Below are positions 1 through 7,380 of a stretch of DNA of 26,855 nt, in pieces (the stretch's first letter is position 1; each line of letters begins with the position of its first letter). The position numbers were made by a program, and so were the translations under genes. The stretch is from CALKUP01 sp964492735 (GTDB lineage: Bacteria; Patescibacteriota; Patescibacteriia; UBA9570; XYC2-FULL-38-9). The notes under the pieces were generated by a model, which made no database searches, was not told the DNA's origin, and saw only the letters and a list, made by a program, of their open reading frames with translations. The stretch covers positions 1-26,855 of the forward strand of contig CAZBLE010000014.1 in NCBI GenBank assembly GCA_964492735.1, written 5' to 3'.

Positions 1-123
1 GGATATTTGTTTGTAGATTTCGACGGAGTGATCGGCGACAATATTCGAATGCGCGAAGAACAAGCTAAAGTTACGTACAAGGCGTTTCTATCAGGAGTTC
101 AAGTAGGTCAGTCTGCTCAATAG
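1..123 (+). pseudogene. 3' end of a truncated HAD-like ORF
   Basis: This ORF is open from the first base of the window and ends at TAG, giving 40 residues. It begins GYLFVDFDGVIGDN, which resembles motif I (DxDG) of haloacid dehalogenase hydrolases: a hydrophobic strand followed by DFDG. Motif I normally lies near the N-terminus of a protein of 200 or more residues, but only about 30 residues follow here. This is therefore either a decayed HAD gene or a chance resemblance at the end of another gene. It converges on the minus-strand nucleotidyltransferase fusion about 10 bases away, with no terminator hairpin between them. The upstream part lies outside the window, so the call is weak. Confidence 0.3.
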
Positions 124-133
124 TATTGATTGC

Positions 134-964
134 TTACTTCCAATTCAGATTTGCGGTCGCAAGATCTTTTGGGTTTGAAAGGTCGTACCAAGCGGTATCA
201 AACGGGTAGCCAGTGAGTTGTCCGGCTTTTGCGACTGTTGGGAGAACGTCACGTTCGAGTGATTCAGTGCCGTCTAAAAATTGAAAAATGTGTGGTTCAA
301 AAATATACATTCCAGCGTTTACAAGACCATGTTGCGCGTCTTGTCCTGGTTTTTCTGTGTAGTCAACAATCTGACTGCCTTGCATGCGCGCCACACCGAA
401 GTCACTAATAGATGCGCTGTATGTCAGGGCAACTGTTCCAATATGTTCTGTTGTTTGATGGTGTTCGATAAAGTCGCCAAGTGAAATTTTTGAAAGAATG
501 TCGCCATAAATAAGCAAGAATGTTTCATCAATCAGTGGTTTCACCATTGAAAGAGCGTGCGCAGTTCCTTTTTTGTCCGCATCTTTTACATAGGTGATTT
601 TCATTTTCCATTGCGCGCCTTCGCCAATGTAGTTTTTCAAATCCGCACCATGTTCATCAATTACTAAAATAACAGATCGCACGCCAGCTCCTTGAAGAAG
701 ATCAAGGGTCCATGCAACACCCGGTTTTCCGGCAACAATGCGCATGGCATCAACAACACCAGAATTATCACCGCCTGCCAAAATCACCGCTGTATTCATT
801 CCGAGTCCAAGATTTTGGCTTAAAATATATTCAATCGCATGTGATCGGTTGCGAATCCGGTCGCCGTCAATAAAATGATCTAATAACGGAAGGAGTGATT
901 GTTTGAGCGTGATTGTGATGCGAGCTTTATTGTCCGTGCTGTCTTGTGTTTGTTGATTTTCCAT
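134..964 (-). CDS. Ribbon-helix-helix domain fused to a degenerate sugar-phosphate nucleotidyltransferase
   Basis: The protein has 276 residues from ATG 964. Residues about 13-52 (ARITITL, then NRSHAIEYIL) fit a CopG/Arc-type ribbon-helix-helix DNA-binding domain. Residues about 56-276 have the Rossmann-like nucleotidyltransferase fold: AVILAGG, IYGDIL, GLVNAGMYIF, and a C-terminal WYDLSNPKDLATAN. Canonical enzymes read AGGxGTR followed by a PKP lysine. Here the loop is AGGDNSGVVDAMRIVAGKP, so both the GTR arginine and the lysine are missing. I infer a ligand-binding regulator rather than an active transferase, although a divergent enzyme is possible. An in-frame codon at 1045 is rejected as the start because the promoter TTGACG-17-TACGAT ends six bases before 964. 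No SD is present. Confidence 0.75.
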   Translation of the reverse strand: MENQQTQDSTDNKARITITLKQSLLPLLDHFIDGDRIRNRSHAIEYILSQNLGLGMNTAVILAGGDNSGVVDAMRIVAGKPGVAWTLDLLQGAGVRSVILVIDEHGADLKNYIGEGAQWKMKITYVKDADKKGTAHALSMVKPLIDETFLLIYGDILSKISLGDFIEHHQTTEHIGTVALTYSASISDFGVARMQGSQIVDYTEKPGQDAQHGLVNAGMYIFEPHIFQFLDGTESLERDVLPTVAKAGQLTGYPFDTAWYDLSNPKDLATANLNWK

Positions 965-1006
965 ACGGCTATCGTATGTGTACAAGCGCCTCTCGTCAAG
1001 TATACT
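965..1006. promoter_or_regulatory. Overlapping divergent promoters for the RHH fusion and yraN
   Basis: Minus strand: -35 TTGACG (999-994), a 17-base spacer, -10 TACGAT (976-971), then six bases to ATG 964. Plus strand: -10 TATACT (1001-1006), then six bases to ATG 1013, with only a weak -35 (TGTACA at 979-984). The minus -35 lies next to the plus -10, so polymerases on the two promoters would compete. A protein bound here could control both genes, and the N-terminal RHH domain of the minus gene is an obvious candidate. Confidence 0.6.
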
Positions 1007-1012
1007 ATTGGT

Positions 1013-1393
1013 ATGACAATGCATAATCAACAGCTTGGAAAACACGGTGAAGAGATCGTGGTGCGTGAATTGGTGAAAGCTGGATTTGAGGTGCTGGCGC
1101 GGAATGTTCGCATTGGGCGATTAGGAGAGTTGGATATTATCGCTCGGCGTGATGAGGTAGTGCACGTTATCGAAGTAAAGACGCGCACAAGCACGCTATT
1201 TGGCGAGCCAGAAATGGCCGTAGACGTGCGCAAACAACAAGTGATGCGGCGCGTGTGGGAAGCAGCATGGCGAGCACATGGCCGTGAATGGGGAATCAAG
1301 GAGGATGATGAGGTGCAATTTGATGTTGCGGCTGTAGTAATGGGTCCTGAGCGTGCCCAACTGCTTTGGTATCGGAATATTGAAATCAGTTGA
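1013..1393 (+). CDS. yraN: UPF0102 (YraN) family nuclease-like protein
   Basis: The protein has 126 residues, the usual length for UPF0102. The family pattern is clear: an N-terminal GKHGEEIVVREL helix, GFEVLARNVR, then GELDIIARRDEVVHVIEVKTR. The latter carries the D...ExK layout of the restriction-endonuclease-like fold (D about 41, E and K in VIEVKTR). The cellular role of UPF0102 is not established; links to recombination and DNA processing have been suggested. An upstream in-frame start at 899 is rejected because it would run through the divergent gene, and because TATACT ends six bases before ATG 1013, which fits a leaderless mRNA. The next gene starts 34 bases downstream with its own SD. 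Confidence 0.85.
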   Translation: MTMHNQQLGKHGEEIVVRELVKAGFEVLARNVRIGRLGELDIIARRDEVVHVIEVKTRTSTLFGEPEMAVDVRKQQVMRRVWEAAWRAHGREWGIKEDDEVQFDVAAVVMGPERAQLLWYRNIEIS

Positions 1394-1427
1394 CGAGTAG
1401 AGCCGCTTTCTGTAAGGTGTGGCGACT

Positions 1428-1853
1428 ATGAAAAAAGTCGCGCTATTTACCTTTATTTTTTTGACCGCGTTTATTCCGCAGGTGCTATTTGCTGGCGGTG
1501 GTCCTGCTATTCAAATAGACGCTCCTTCAGTGCCTGAGGCAATGCCTGCTGTTGAGGTTCCCACTCCTACTCAAGCAATAGAGCAAGAACAGCCAATGCA
1601 AGAGCATGATGCAGTTGTTACTCTCAATGAACGGGCGTTTGCTCGGTTTCATTTTTTCTTTAAAAAAGATCCTAGTGTGAATCGAAATGCCACACAAGCA
1701 GTAGGCATTCTCGTCTTTGTTGCAGCTGTAATCATTGGACTTGCTTTGAGCTTTTTTGCCTATACATACTACCGAAAAATGCAAGAAATCAATCAAATGC
1801 TCGGCGTACGAACAGATCGTTCAGATCTTGACGAAACCAAAAAAACCGAGTAG
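1428..1853 (+). CDS. Small secreted or membrane protein of unknown function
   Basis: The protein has 141 residues. It opens with a signal peptide (MKK, a hydrophobic stretch, then FAGGG), followed by a Pro/Glu/Gln-rich linker (about 25-60). A membrane segment at about 93-115 (VGILVFVAAVIIGLALSFFAYTY) precedes a short charged tail rich in Asp, Lys and Thr. I infer an extracytoplasmic linker and a cytoplasmic tail. I do not recognise a family. An SD (AAGGTG, 1414-1419) lies eight bases before ATG 1428, so this start is preferred over GTG 1419, which overlaps the SD. It probably shares a transcript with yraN and is followed by a terminator. Confidence 0.65.
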   Translation: MKKVALFTFIFLTAFIPQVLFAGGGPAIQIDAPSVPEAMPAVEVPTPTQAIEQEQPMQEHDAVVTLNERAFARFHFFFKKDPSVNRNATQAVGILVFVAAVIIGLALSFFAYTYYRKMQEINQMLGVRTDRSDLDETKKTE

Positions 1854-1874
1854 GCTGGAATCATATAAAGATAT

Positions 1875-1898
1875 GCTAGTTTTAGACTAGCTTTTTTT
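1875..1898 (+). terminator. Intrinsic terminator after the secreted-protein gene
   Basis: The stem is GCTAG (1875-1879) with CTAGC (1887-1891), a seven-base loop, then seven T residues (1892-1898). The stem is short but the T-run is good. It separates the yraN transcript from nusA. Confidence 0.6.
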
Positions 1899-1940
1899 AT
1901 TTTCAATTTATAATCGACAATTAAATAATAGATATACACT

Positions 1941-3248
1941 ATGTCAAAAAGTGAATTAATCGCAGCTGTTGAACAGGTCTGTGATGAAAAAAATATCCCG
2001 TTTGATTCTGTTATCGAGTCAATCGAAGCGGCGCTTGCGGTTGCATATCGTAAGGAATCAGGAAATAAAATGTTGAATGTGCGCGCAGAATTTAATGTTG
2101 AAGATGGTTCAGCAGATTTTTTTGACGTCAAAACAGTTACAGAAGATCCAACAGAAGAAGATTTAGCGGCATTTGAACAACAAGAAAAAGAACGTGAACT
2201 TGCACGTGAACAGCGTCGTGACAATCGTGAACGACGAGAAGAAGCTGAAACTCTTGAGGAAGAGGAGTGGCGGTTTAATCCAAAAACAGATATCGGTATT
2301 TCTGAAGCGGCAAAAATGAAAAAAGACGCTGAACTTGGAGATGAGATTGTGACTGAATTACCATTACCAGATGACTTTGGTCGAGTTGCTGCACAAACAG
2401 CAAAACAAGTCATTATTCAAAAATTACGTGAAGCGGAACGCGAAACATTGTTTAACCAATATAAAGATAAGGTTGGCGCGGTTATTAACGCAACTGTCCA
2501 TCGTGTTGAAGGTCCATTGGTGTATATGGATTTAGGTCAAGCAACAGCACTCATGCCACCTGCAGAGCAAATTCGTGGTGAGCGTTACACTGTTGCAGCG
2601 CGTTACAAAGTGTATTTAAAGTCAGTTGAACAAGGGAAGCGTGGTCCAGAAATTATCGCATCTCGTGGAGCTGCTGAAATGGTTGCGGATTTATTTACAG
2701 TTGAAGTTCCGGAAATTGCAAATGGCTTGATTGAAATCAAAGCAGTTGCTCGTGAAGGTGGGTCTCGCAGTAAAATTGCTGTATGGACTGACCAAGAAAA
2801 CATTGATCCAATTGGATCATGCGTTGGTCAACGTGGTGCGCGCGTGCAAACAGTGATGAATGAACTTGGTGGTGAAAAAATTGACATCATTGAATGGAGT
2901 GATGATGTGAAGCAAAACATCATGAACGCACTGTCTCCAGCAAAAGTTGATTCAGTTGAATTAGATGAAGAGGCAAATCTCGCAACAGTTACTGTTCCAG
3001 CAGATCAGCTGTCACTTGCAATCGGTCGTGGAGGGCAAAATGTTCGTCTTGCTGCAAAACTCTGTGGTTGGAAAATTGATGTTGTAAAAGACGCATCTGC
3101 AGAAACAGTTGTTGAATCAACTGAAGAGGTTTCAGATGAAGAAGTTGCTGATGTTGCAACTCCAGAACAAGAAATGGAAAAACTCGAAGAACAAATTGAA
3201 GAGGTTGCTGTTGCTGAAGACAACGCGACAGACGAGACTGCAGAATAA
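1941..3248 (+). CDS. nusA: Transcription termination/antitermination factor NusA
   Basis: The protein has 435 residues. The N-terminal RNA-polymerase-binding domain spans residues 1-66 and about 119-175, and includes FGRVAAQTAKQVIIQKLREAE. An S1 domain follows (about 178-245), then KH1 (about 250-320: VPEIANGLIEI, GSCVGQRGARV) and KH2 (about 325-384: LAIGRGGQNVRLA). The tail (385-435) is very acidic. The C-terminal AR repeats of E. coli NusA are absent, as in most bacteria. About 50 charged residues (67-118, rich in EE, ER and RR) interrupt the N-terminal domain and look like a coiled coil or disordered insert. No SD precedes ATG 1941; a TATAAT lies at 1909-1914. It heads a nusA-ppa-tig cluster. 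Confidence 0.95.
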   Translation: MSKSELIAAVEQVCDEKNIPFDSVIESIEAALAVAYRKESGNKMLNVRAEFNVEDGSADFFDVKTVTEDPTEEDLAAFEQQEKERELAREQRRDNRERREEAETLEEEEWRFNPKTDIGISEAAKMKKDAELGDEIVTELPLPDDFGRVAAQTAKQVIIQKLREAERETLFNQYKDKVGAVINATVHRVEGPLVYMDLGQATALMPPAEQIRGERYTVAARYKVYLKSVEQGKRGPEIIASRGAAEMVADLFTVEVPEIANGLIEIKAVAREGGSRSKIAVWTDQENIDPIGSCVGQRGARVQTVMNELGGEKIDIIEWSDDVKQNIMNALSPAKVDSVELDEEANLATVTVPADQLSLAIGRGGQNVRLAAKLCGWKIDVVKDASAETVVESTEEVSDEEVADVATPEQEMEKLEEQIEEVAVAEDNATDETAE

Positions 3249-3275
3249 AAAAGAAGCAAATTAATATAGATCTTT

Positions 3276-3815
3276 ATGAAAGGAACAAACTTATGGCACG
3301 ATGTGCCACGTGGCGAAAACATTCCAGAAACCATGAACGCAATTATTGAGATTACTCAAGGAACTGCGAATAAGTATGAAATCGACAAAGAAACAGGCTT
3401 GATTAAATTAGATCGCGTGCTGTACGGCAGTCAGTATTATCCATTTGATTACGGATTTGTTCCGCAAACATTATGGAGTGATGGTGACGCGCTTGATGTA
3501 TTAGTTCTTGCAACTTTCCCACTTCTTCCTGGAACACTCGTTGAAGTGCGACCAGTTGGCGTGTTGACCATGAACGACAGTGGTGAGTCAGACGACAAAG
3601 TGCTCGCTGTGCCAGTGGGAGATCCACGATATAACCATGTTCAAAACTTGGAAGATATCGGCGAACACCAACTAAAAGAAATTGATAACTTTTTCACAAC
3701 CTATAAAGCGTTGCAAGGAAAAACAGTTACAACTGACGGGTTCCACGGAAAAGAAGCAGCGCATAAAGTAATCGCGCAATCAATTGAGTTATATAACGAA
3801 AAATTTACGAAATAA
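3276..3815 (+). CDS. ppa: Inorganic pyrophosphatase, family I
   Basis: The protein has 179 residues, usual for the soluble bacterial enzyme that hydrolyses pyrophosphate to drive polymerisation reactions. Hallmarks are NKYEIDKETG, the YPFDYGFVP segment, and the metal-binding DGDALDVLV loop (pattern DxDxxD, with Ala where Pro is common), followed by KVLAVPVGDPR. The first 19 residues are a short extension; a second methionine (MNAIIEI, residue 20) is closer to the classical N-terminus and could be the real start. The gene follows nusA by 27 bases and ends one base before tig, so co-transcription is likely. Confidence 0.95.
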   Translation: MKGTNLWHDVPRGENIPETMNAIIEITQGTANKYEIDKETGLIKLDRVLYGSQYYPFDYGFVPQTLWSDGDALDVLVLATFPLLPGTLVEVRPVGVLTMNDSGESDDKVLAVPVGDPRYNHVQNLEDIGEHQLKEIDNFFTTYKALQGKTVTTDGFHGKEAAHKVIAQSIELYNEKFTK

Positions 3816-3816
3816 T

Positions 3817-5109
3817 ATGAAGGTATCTGTTGAAACATTAGAAAAATCACAAGCAAAATTAACAATTGAAGTATCTGTTGAAGAGCTCGCTCCGTACGTT
3901 GACGCGGCTGCAAAACGAATTAGCAATGAAGTGACTGTTAAAGGATTTCGTAAAGGACACGTGCCACTTGATGTTATGAAACAACATGTTGGTGAAGCGA
4001 CAATTTACGAAGAAGCATTCCAACAAGTCGTTGAAAAAACCTACCCACAAGCGGTTGAGCAAGAAGACTTACACGTTGTTGGTCGTGCAAATATTGATGT
4101 TGAAAAAATTGCTCCAGGAAATCCAATTGTGTACACCGCGATTGTTCCATTGATGCCAAAAATTGAGCTTGGTGAATACACAAAGCTGAAAGCAAAACGC
4201 TCAAAAGCTAAAATGGATGACAAGAAGTTTGAAAAAACAATGGATGAATTGCGTCGTTTGCGTAGTAAGGAAAAATTGGTTGATCGAGCAGCGAAAACTG
4301 GTGACACTGTTGTGATTGATTTTGATGTCAAAGTTGACGGCGTTTCTATCGAAGGCGGCCAAGCGCAAAAATCTCGCTTGTCACTCGGCAGTGGGCAATT
4401 TATTCCTGGCTTTGAAGACGGTGTTGTCGGAATGAAAAAAGGCGACAAAAAGGTTGTTGATGCAAAATTTCCAGAAGAATATTTTAAAAAGGACCTTGCA
4501 GGAAAAGAAGCGAAGGCTGATGTTACATTGCATGATGTCTATGAAATCGAGCTTCCAGAAATGAATGATGAACTTGCGAAAGAATTAAACTTTGAGTCAC
4601 TTGAAAAATTGAACGAAGAAATTCGCAGTAATATCATGAAGGAGTTGCAAGAAGAAGCTGACCGCGATTTTGAAGTAGCGGCAATTCAAGAGGTTGTGAA
4701 GGGATCGAAAATTGATCCAATTCCAGAACAGCTGATTGATGAAGAAGTTGAGAAAATGTTTAATGAGTTGAAATACGACATCATTAACAAAGGCATGCAG
4801 TTTGAAGACTACCTCACACACATGCAAAAAACAGAAGAAGATCTGAAGGCGGATTTTCGAGAAAAGGCTGTTGAGCGGATTCAAGCAGCGTTAGTGTTGC
4901 GCGAGCTTGCGGTGGCAGAAAAATTAGAAATTACCCAAGCAGATGTTGATGCGGATATTGAAGAAACACGAAAAGTGTACGAACAATACCCAGAAATGAT
5001 GACGCAATTTGAAAACCCAGCGTATCGCGCTCGAGTTGAAAATATGCTCATGAATAAAAAAGTGTTTGATTTCTTAGCTGGTGAAACAGCTGAGGCCCAA
5101 GCAAAATAA
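3817..5109 (+). CDS. tig: Trigger factor, ribosome-associated chaperone and PPIase
   Basis: The protein has 430 residues, full length for trigger factor. The N-terminal ribosome-binding domain (about 1-110) contains the signature GFRKGHVP. The FKBP-type prolyl-isomerase domain (about 150-240) includes GDTVVIDFDVKVDG and FIPGFEDGVVGMKKGDKK. The rest is the helical C-terminal chaperone region. It binds at the ribosome exit tunnel and holds nascent chains. ATG 3817 lies one base after the ppa stop and begins the typical MKVSVE strand; an in-frame TTG at 3784 inside ppa is rejected. It closes the nusA-ppa-tig run and has a strong terminator behind it. Confidence 0.95.
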   Translation: MKVSVETLEKSQAKLTIEVSVEELAPYVDAAAKRISNEVTVKGFRKGHVPLDVMKQHVGEATIYEEAFQQVVEKTYPQAVEQEDLHVVGRANIDVEKIAPGNPIVYTAIVPLMPKIELGEYTKLKAKRSKAKMDDKKFEKTMDELRRLRSKEKLVDRAAKTGDTVVIDFDVKVDGVSIEGGQAQKSRLSLGSGQFIPGFEDGVVGMKKGDKKVVDAKFPEEYFKKDLAGKEAKADVTLHDVYEIELPEMNDELAKELNFESLEKLNEEIRSNIMKELQEEADRDFEVAAIQEVVKGSKIDPIPEQLIDEEVEKMFNELKYDIINKGMQFEDYLTHMQKTEEDLKADFREKAVERIQAALVLRELAVAEKLEITQADVDADIEETRKVYEQYPEMMTQFENPAYRARVENMLMNKKVFDFLAGETAEAQAK

Positions 5110-5127
5110 GCATAACAGCTCTAAAAG

Positions 5128-5149
5128 CCCGCCGACATGGCGGGTTTTT
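5128..5149 (+). terminator. Intrinsic terminator after tig
   Basis: The perfect six-pair stem CCCGCC/GGCGGG has a five-base loop and is followed by TTTTTG. Confidence 0.9.
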
Positions 5150-5161
5150 GTTTTGGCACAG

Positions 5162-5190
5162 TTGCCATCGATCCTTGAGTATTCTATTCT
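5162..5190 (+). promoter_or_regulatory. Promoter of nfo, leaderless layout
   Basis: The -35 is TTGCCA (5162-5167) and the -10 is TATTCT (5185-5190), with a 17-base spacer. The start codon comes six bases after the -10, so transcription should begin at or beside ATG 5197. Confidence 0.75.
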
Positions 5191-5196
5191 GGGTGT

Positions 5197-6069
5197 ATGA
5201 CAAAATCATCTAAAACTCTCAAACAGCGCATTGGCGCTCATGTGTCTGCTGCGGGTGGTGTCAGTAATGCACCATTAAACGCACAGGCAGAAGGTTGCGA
5301 AACCTTTCAATTTTTTACGAGCTCACCACAGACATTTAAGGTCAAAGAGGTGACAGACGAAGAGGTTGAGAAGTTTAAAGAGAATTGTGCCGCTGTTGGT
5401 ATTGATCCGTCGCATACATATGTTCACGCATCGTATTTGATTAATTTGGCCTCACCAAAAAACACTACACGACATGGTTCAATTACGTTGTTGCGCAAAG
5501 GCCTTGAAACCTGCTCACGTCTTGGAGTGCGAGCCATGATGTTTCATACAGGCTCAAGCACAGGCTACGAAGATAAGGCAGAAGCGCTTTCAGTGGCGTC
5601 AAAGTCCATTGAGAAAATTTTAGAAGGATACAAAGGTAGCACAATGCTATTGGTTGAAAATGCTGCTGGGAGTGGAAATACGCTTGGGGCAAATTTCACA
5701 GAAGTCGGTCAAATTTTAGATGGTGTTGGGAAGAAATATCAAAAACATTTGGGAGTGTGTATCGACACGCAACATGCATTTGCGAGTGGCTACGATTGGA
5801 CTGATAAAAAGCTTACCGCCGCTGCACTAAAAGAGTTTGACACAGTCATTGGACTAGAGCGATTGATTGTCGTGCAGGTGAATGATTCAAAAGTGGAGTG
5901 TGGAGCAAATAAAGATCGACATGAACACATCGCAGAGGGGCATATTGGTGCAGCAGGAATGAAAAATATTTTCGCACATCCCGCAATGAAGGAAATGGAT
6001 TTTTGTTTAGAAACGCCCTTTGAAGGAAGAGAAGCGGACATTGCGACCCTGAAAAAAATTCGCGGATAA
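5197..6069 (+). CDS. nfo: Endonuclease IV, AP endonuclease
   Basis: The protein has 290 residues with a TIM-barrel AP-endonuclease pattern: GAHVSAAGG at the N-terminus, HASYLINL, MFHTGSSTG, LVENAAGSGNTLG, VCIDTQHAFASGYDW, KDRHEHIAEGHIG and LETP. It incises DNA at abasic sites in base-excision repair. Matching to the nine E. coli zinc ligands gives H77, H117, E154, D190, H193, D240, H242 and E272. The position of E. coli His216 is Gln227 (codon CAG, 5875-5877) in VVQVNDSK, where relatives have HLNDS or HVNDS. The gene is monocistronic, with its own promoter and terminator and no SD. Confidence 0.93.
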   Translation: MTKSSKTLKQRIGAHVSAAGGVSNAPLNAQAEGCETFQFFTSSPQTFKVKEVTDEEVEKFKENCAAVGIDPSHTYVHASYLINLASPKNTTRHGSITLLRKGLETCSRLGVRAMMFHTGSSTGYEDKAEALSVASKSIEKILEGYKGSTMLLVENAAGSGNTLGANFTEVGQILDGVGKKYQKHLGVCIDTQHAFASGYDWTDKKLTAAALKEFDTVIGLERLIVVQVNDSKVECGANKDRHEHIAEGHIGAAGMKNIFAHPAMKEMDFCLETPFEGREADIATLKKIRG

Positions 6070-6076
6070 TAAAAAA

Positions 6077-6100
6077 CCAGGCACAGAGCCTGGATTTTTT
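6077..6100 (+). terminator. Intrinsic terminator after nfo
   Basis: The stem CCAGGC/GCCTGG (6077-6082/6088-6093) has a five-base loop and is followed by ATTTTTT. The six A residues just 5' could make it work in both directions, serving tRNA-Leu on the minus strand. Confidence 0.85.
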
Positions 6101-6129
6101 ATAGTACACGATCCTCCATCGCGCATTTG

Positions 6130-6211
6130 TACCCAGAGTGGGACTCGAACCCACAAGCCTTGCGGCGGGAGATCTTAAGTCTCCTGCGTATACCAATTCC
6201 GCCATCTGGGC
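6130..6211 (-). tRNA. tRNA-Leu (anticodon TAA)
   Basis: The cloverleaf reads on the minus strand. The acceptor GCCCAGA pairs with TCTGGGT, giving G1-U72 at the end, and the discriminator is A. The anticodon loop CTTAAGA sits in a GGAGA/TCTCC stem. There is a long class II variable arm, and a T-arm containing GGTTCGAGTCC. The 3' CCA is not encoded (CAA follows the discriminator). Confidence 0.93.
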
Positions 6212-6225
6212 CCATACGTCACAGT

Positions 6226-6254
6226 AGGATAGCTCAAGGTAATAAAAAAATCAA
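6226..6254 (-). promoter_or_regulatory. Promoter of tRNA-Leu
   Basis: The minus-strand -35 is TTGATT (6254-6249) and the -10 is TATCCT (6231-6226), with a 17-base spacer. The tRNA 5' end follows 14 bases later. Confidence 0.65.
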
Positions 6255-6304
6255 GATTTCTAATGAATCTAGCTTTTTTGAGTAGAATTGGGTATTATTT
6301 TTGC

Positions 6305-6682
6305 ATGAGAGAATCTCGATTTTTATCAAAACCTATAACCTCTGCGGATCTAGAAAAAGAAAAGCATGAGCAAAATTATCTCTATACGCTTTCTTTAAGC
6401 ATTGTTTCTGATGTTGAGAAAGCATTGGGTATGCCATTTAATCTGCTTGATGTTGAAATCGCGACTCCTGAAGGAGTGCAAATACGTCCAAAAAATATTC
6501 TCCCAGAAGGCTCTATTGTTACGCTCTACAAAAGAGTTGAGGCGGATTTTTCATGGGACAGTATTCAAGTTCGTCGCTCTGGAGTAGGGCGTTCTGACTG
6601 GAAAGTTATTGCTGTTGGAGGTGAATGCTCTGCTTCTGACCAACAAAAAATTGTTGGTGCTTTTCAACGATTGCGTTTCTAG
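6305..6682 (+). CDS. Hypothetical protein
   Basis: The protein has 125 residues from ATG 6305, is soluble, and has no membrane segment or signal peptide. I do not recognise a family. An N-terminal charged helix (LEKEKHEQN) is followed by an alternating strand/loop pattern: LLDVEIATPEGVQIRP, GSIVTLYKRV, DWKVIAVGGECSASDQQKIVGAFQRLRF. The -10-like TATTAT (6293-6298) ends six bases before ATG 6305, the same spacing as at other genes here, so this start is preferred over ATG 6263. It converges on the transporter gene immediately downstream. Confidence 0.6.
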   Translation: MRESRFLSKPITSADLEKEKHEQNYLYTLSLSIVSDVEKALGMPFNLLDVEIATPEGVQIRPKNILPEGSIVTLYKRVEADFSWDSIQVRRSGVGRSDWKVIAVGGECSASDQQKIVGAFQRLRF

Positions 6683-7336
6683 TTATTTTTTTAGTAGCGC
6701 AATGCCAAGGTAAGACAGCGGGGTGTAGACAATTCCCATGGCAATTTTGTAGAGCCACCAAGTGAGAATGAGTTCACCAAGTGCGCCGGTTGAATAGACT
6801 CCAGCAAAAGCGATGGTGTTCCATAAAACAGTATCAAGAAATTGTGACCAGATGTTGCTGAGATTTGAACGGAGCCAAAAGAATTTTCCTTCAGAACCAT
6901 TCTCGCCACCGCCAAGCTTTTTCTTGAGCGCAAAAAATGTAAAGACATCTTGATATTCCGCGACGATAAAGGCAACGACTGACGCAATGCCCATGCGGGT
7001 TGTAACGGTAAAGAGTGCGTTGTATCCATCTTGCGCCCAGGTTGAAGAATCAGACCATGGGAGTAAAACAGAAATAACAGAGAAGAGAATAAAAAGAATG
7101 GTCGCTATTGCACCACCGAGGACAAATAAGCGCGCGATTGATTTGCCATACACTTCACCAACTACATCGGTCATGATGAATACGATTGGGAAAGAGATCA
7201 CAGCAACAGAAACATGTGTGCCAAACAGAAATGGCATGGTTTTGAGGCCGAGGGTGTTTGCGGCGATCAATGAAGTGAGGTAGAGCGCGAAGGCGACGAA
7301 GAGTTTTTTGAGGTCTTTTTGAGTGAGGTGATTCAT
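6683..7336 (-). CDS. yhhQ: Queuosine precursor transporter, YhhQ/VUT family
   Basis: The protein has 217 residues with about six membrane segments. It matches the YhhQ (DUF165/VUT_1) pattern: LIAANTLGLK near the N-terminus, FPIVFIMTDVVGEVYGKSIAR, then FIVAEYQDVFTFFALKK and RSNLSNIWSQFLDTVLWNTIAFAG. Family members import queuine or preQ1/preQ0 for tRNA queuosine modification. That role is taken from the family; no other queuosine gene is in the window. A Gly/Asn-rich cytoplasmic loop (GGGENGSEGK) replaces a shorter loop seen in many relatives. No SD precedes ATG 7336. Confidence 0.85.
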   Translation of the reverse strand: MNHLTQKDLKKLFVAFALYLTSLIAANTLGLKTMPFLFGTHVSVAVISFPIVFIMTDVVGEVYGKSIARLFVLGGAIATILFILFSVISVLLPWSDSSTWAQDGYNALFTVTTRMGIASVVAFIVAEYQDVFTFFALKKKLGGGENGSEGKFFWLRSNLSNIWSQFLDTVLWNTIAFAGVYSTGALGELILTWWLYKIAMGIVYTPLSYLGIALLKK

Positions 7337-7380
7337 AGGGATAAAAAAACAAGCTATTAAATATAGTGCAAAAACAGAGT

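Noticed and set aside
899..1012. Upstream extension of yraN
   Set aside because: It would cross the divergent gene and the promoter; the family N-terminus begins at 1013.
1793..2413. 206-codon Ser-rich ORF antisense to nusA
   Set aside because: The Ser-rich composition is the usual antisense of Glu/Lys-rich coding sequence; nusA is certain.
5846..6205. 119-codon minus-strand ORF
   Set aside because: It runs through tRNA-Leu, the terminator and the antisense of nfo, so it is a shadow.
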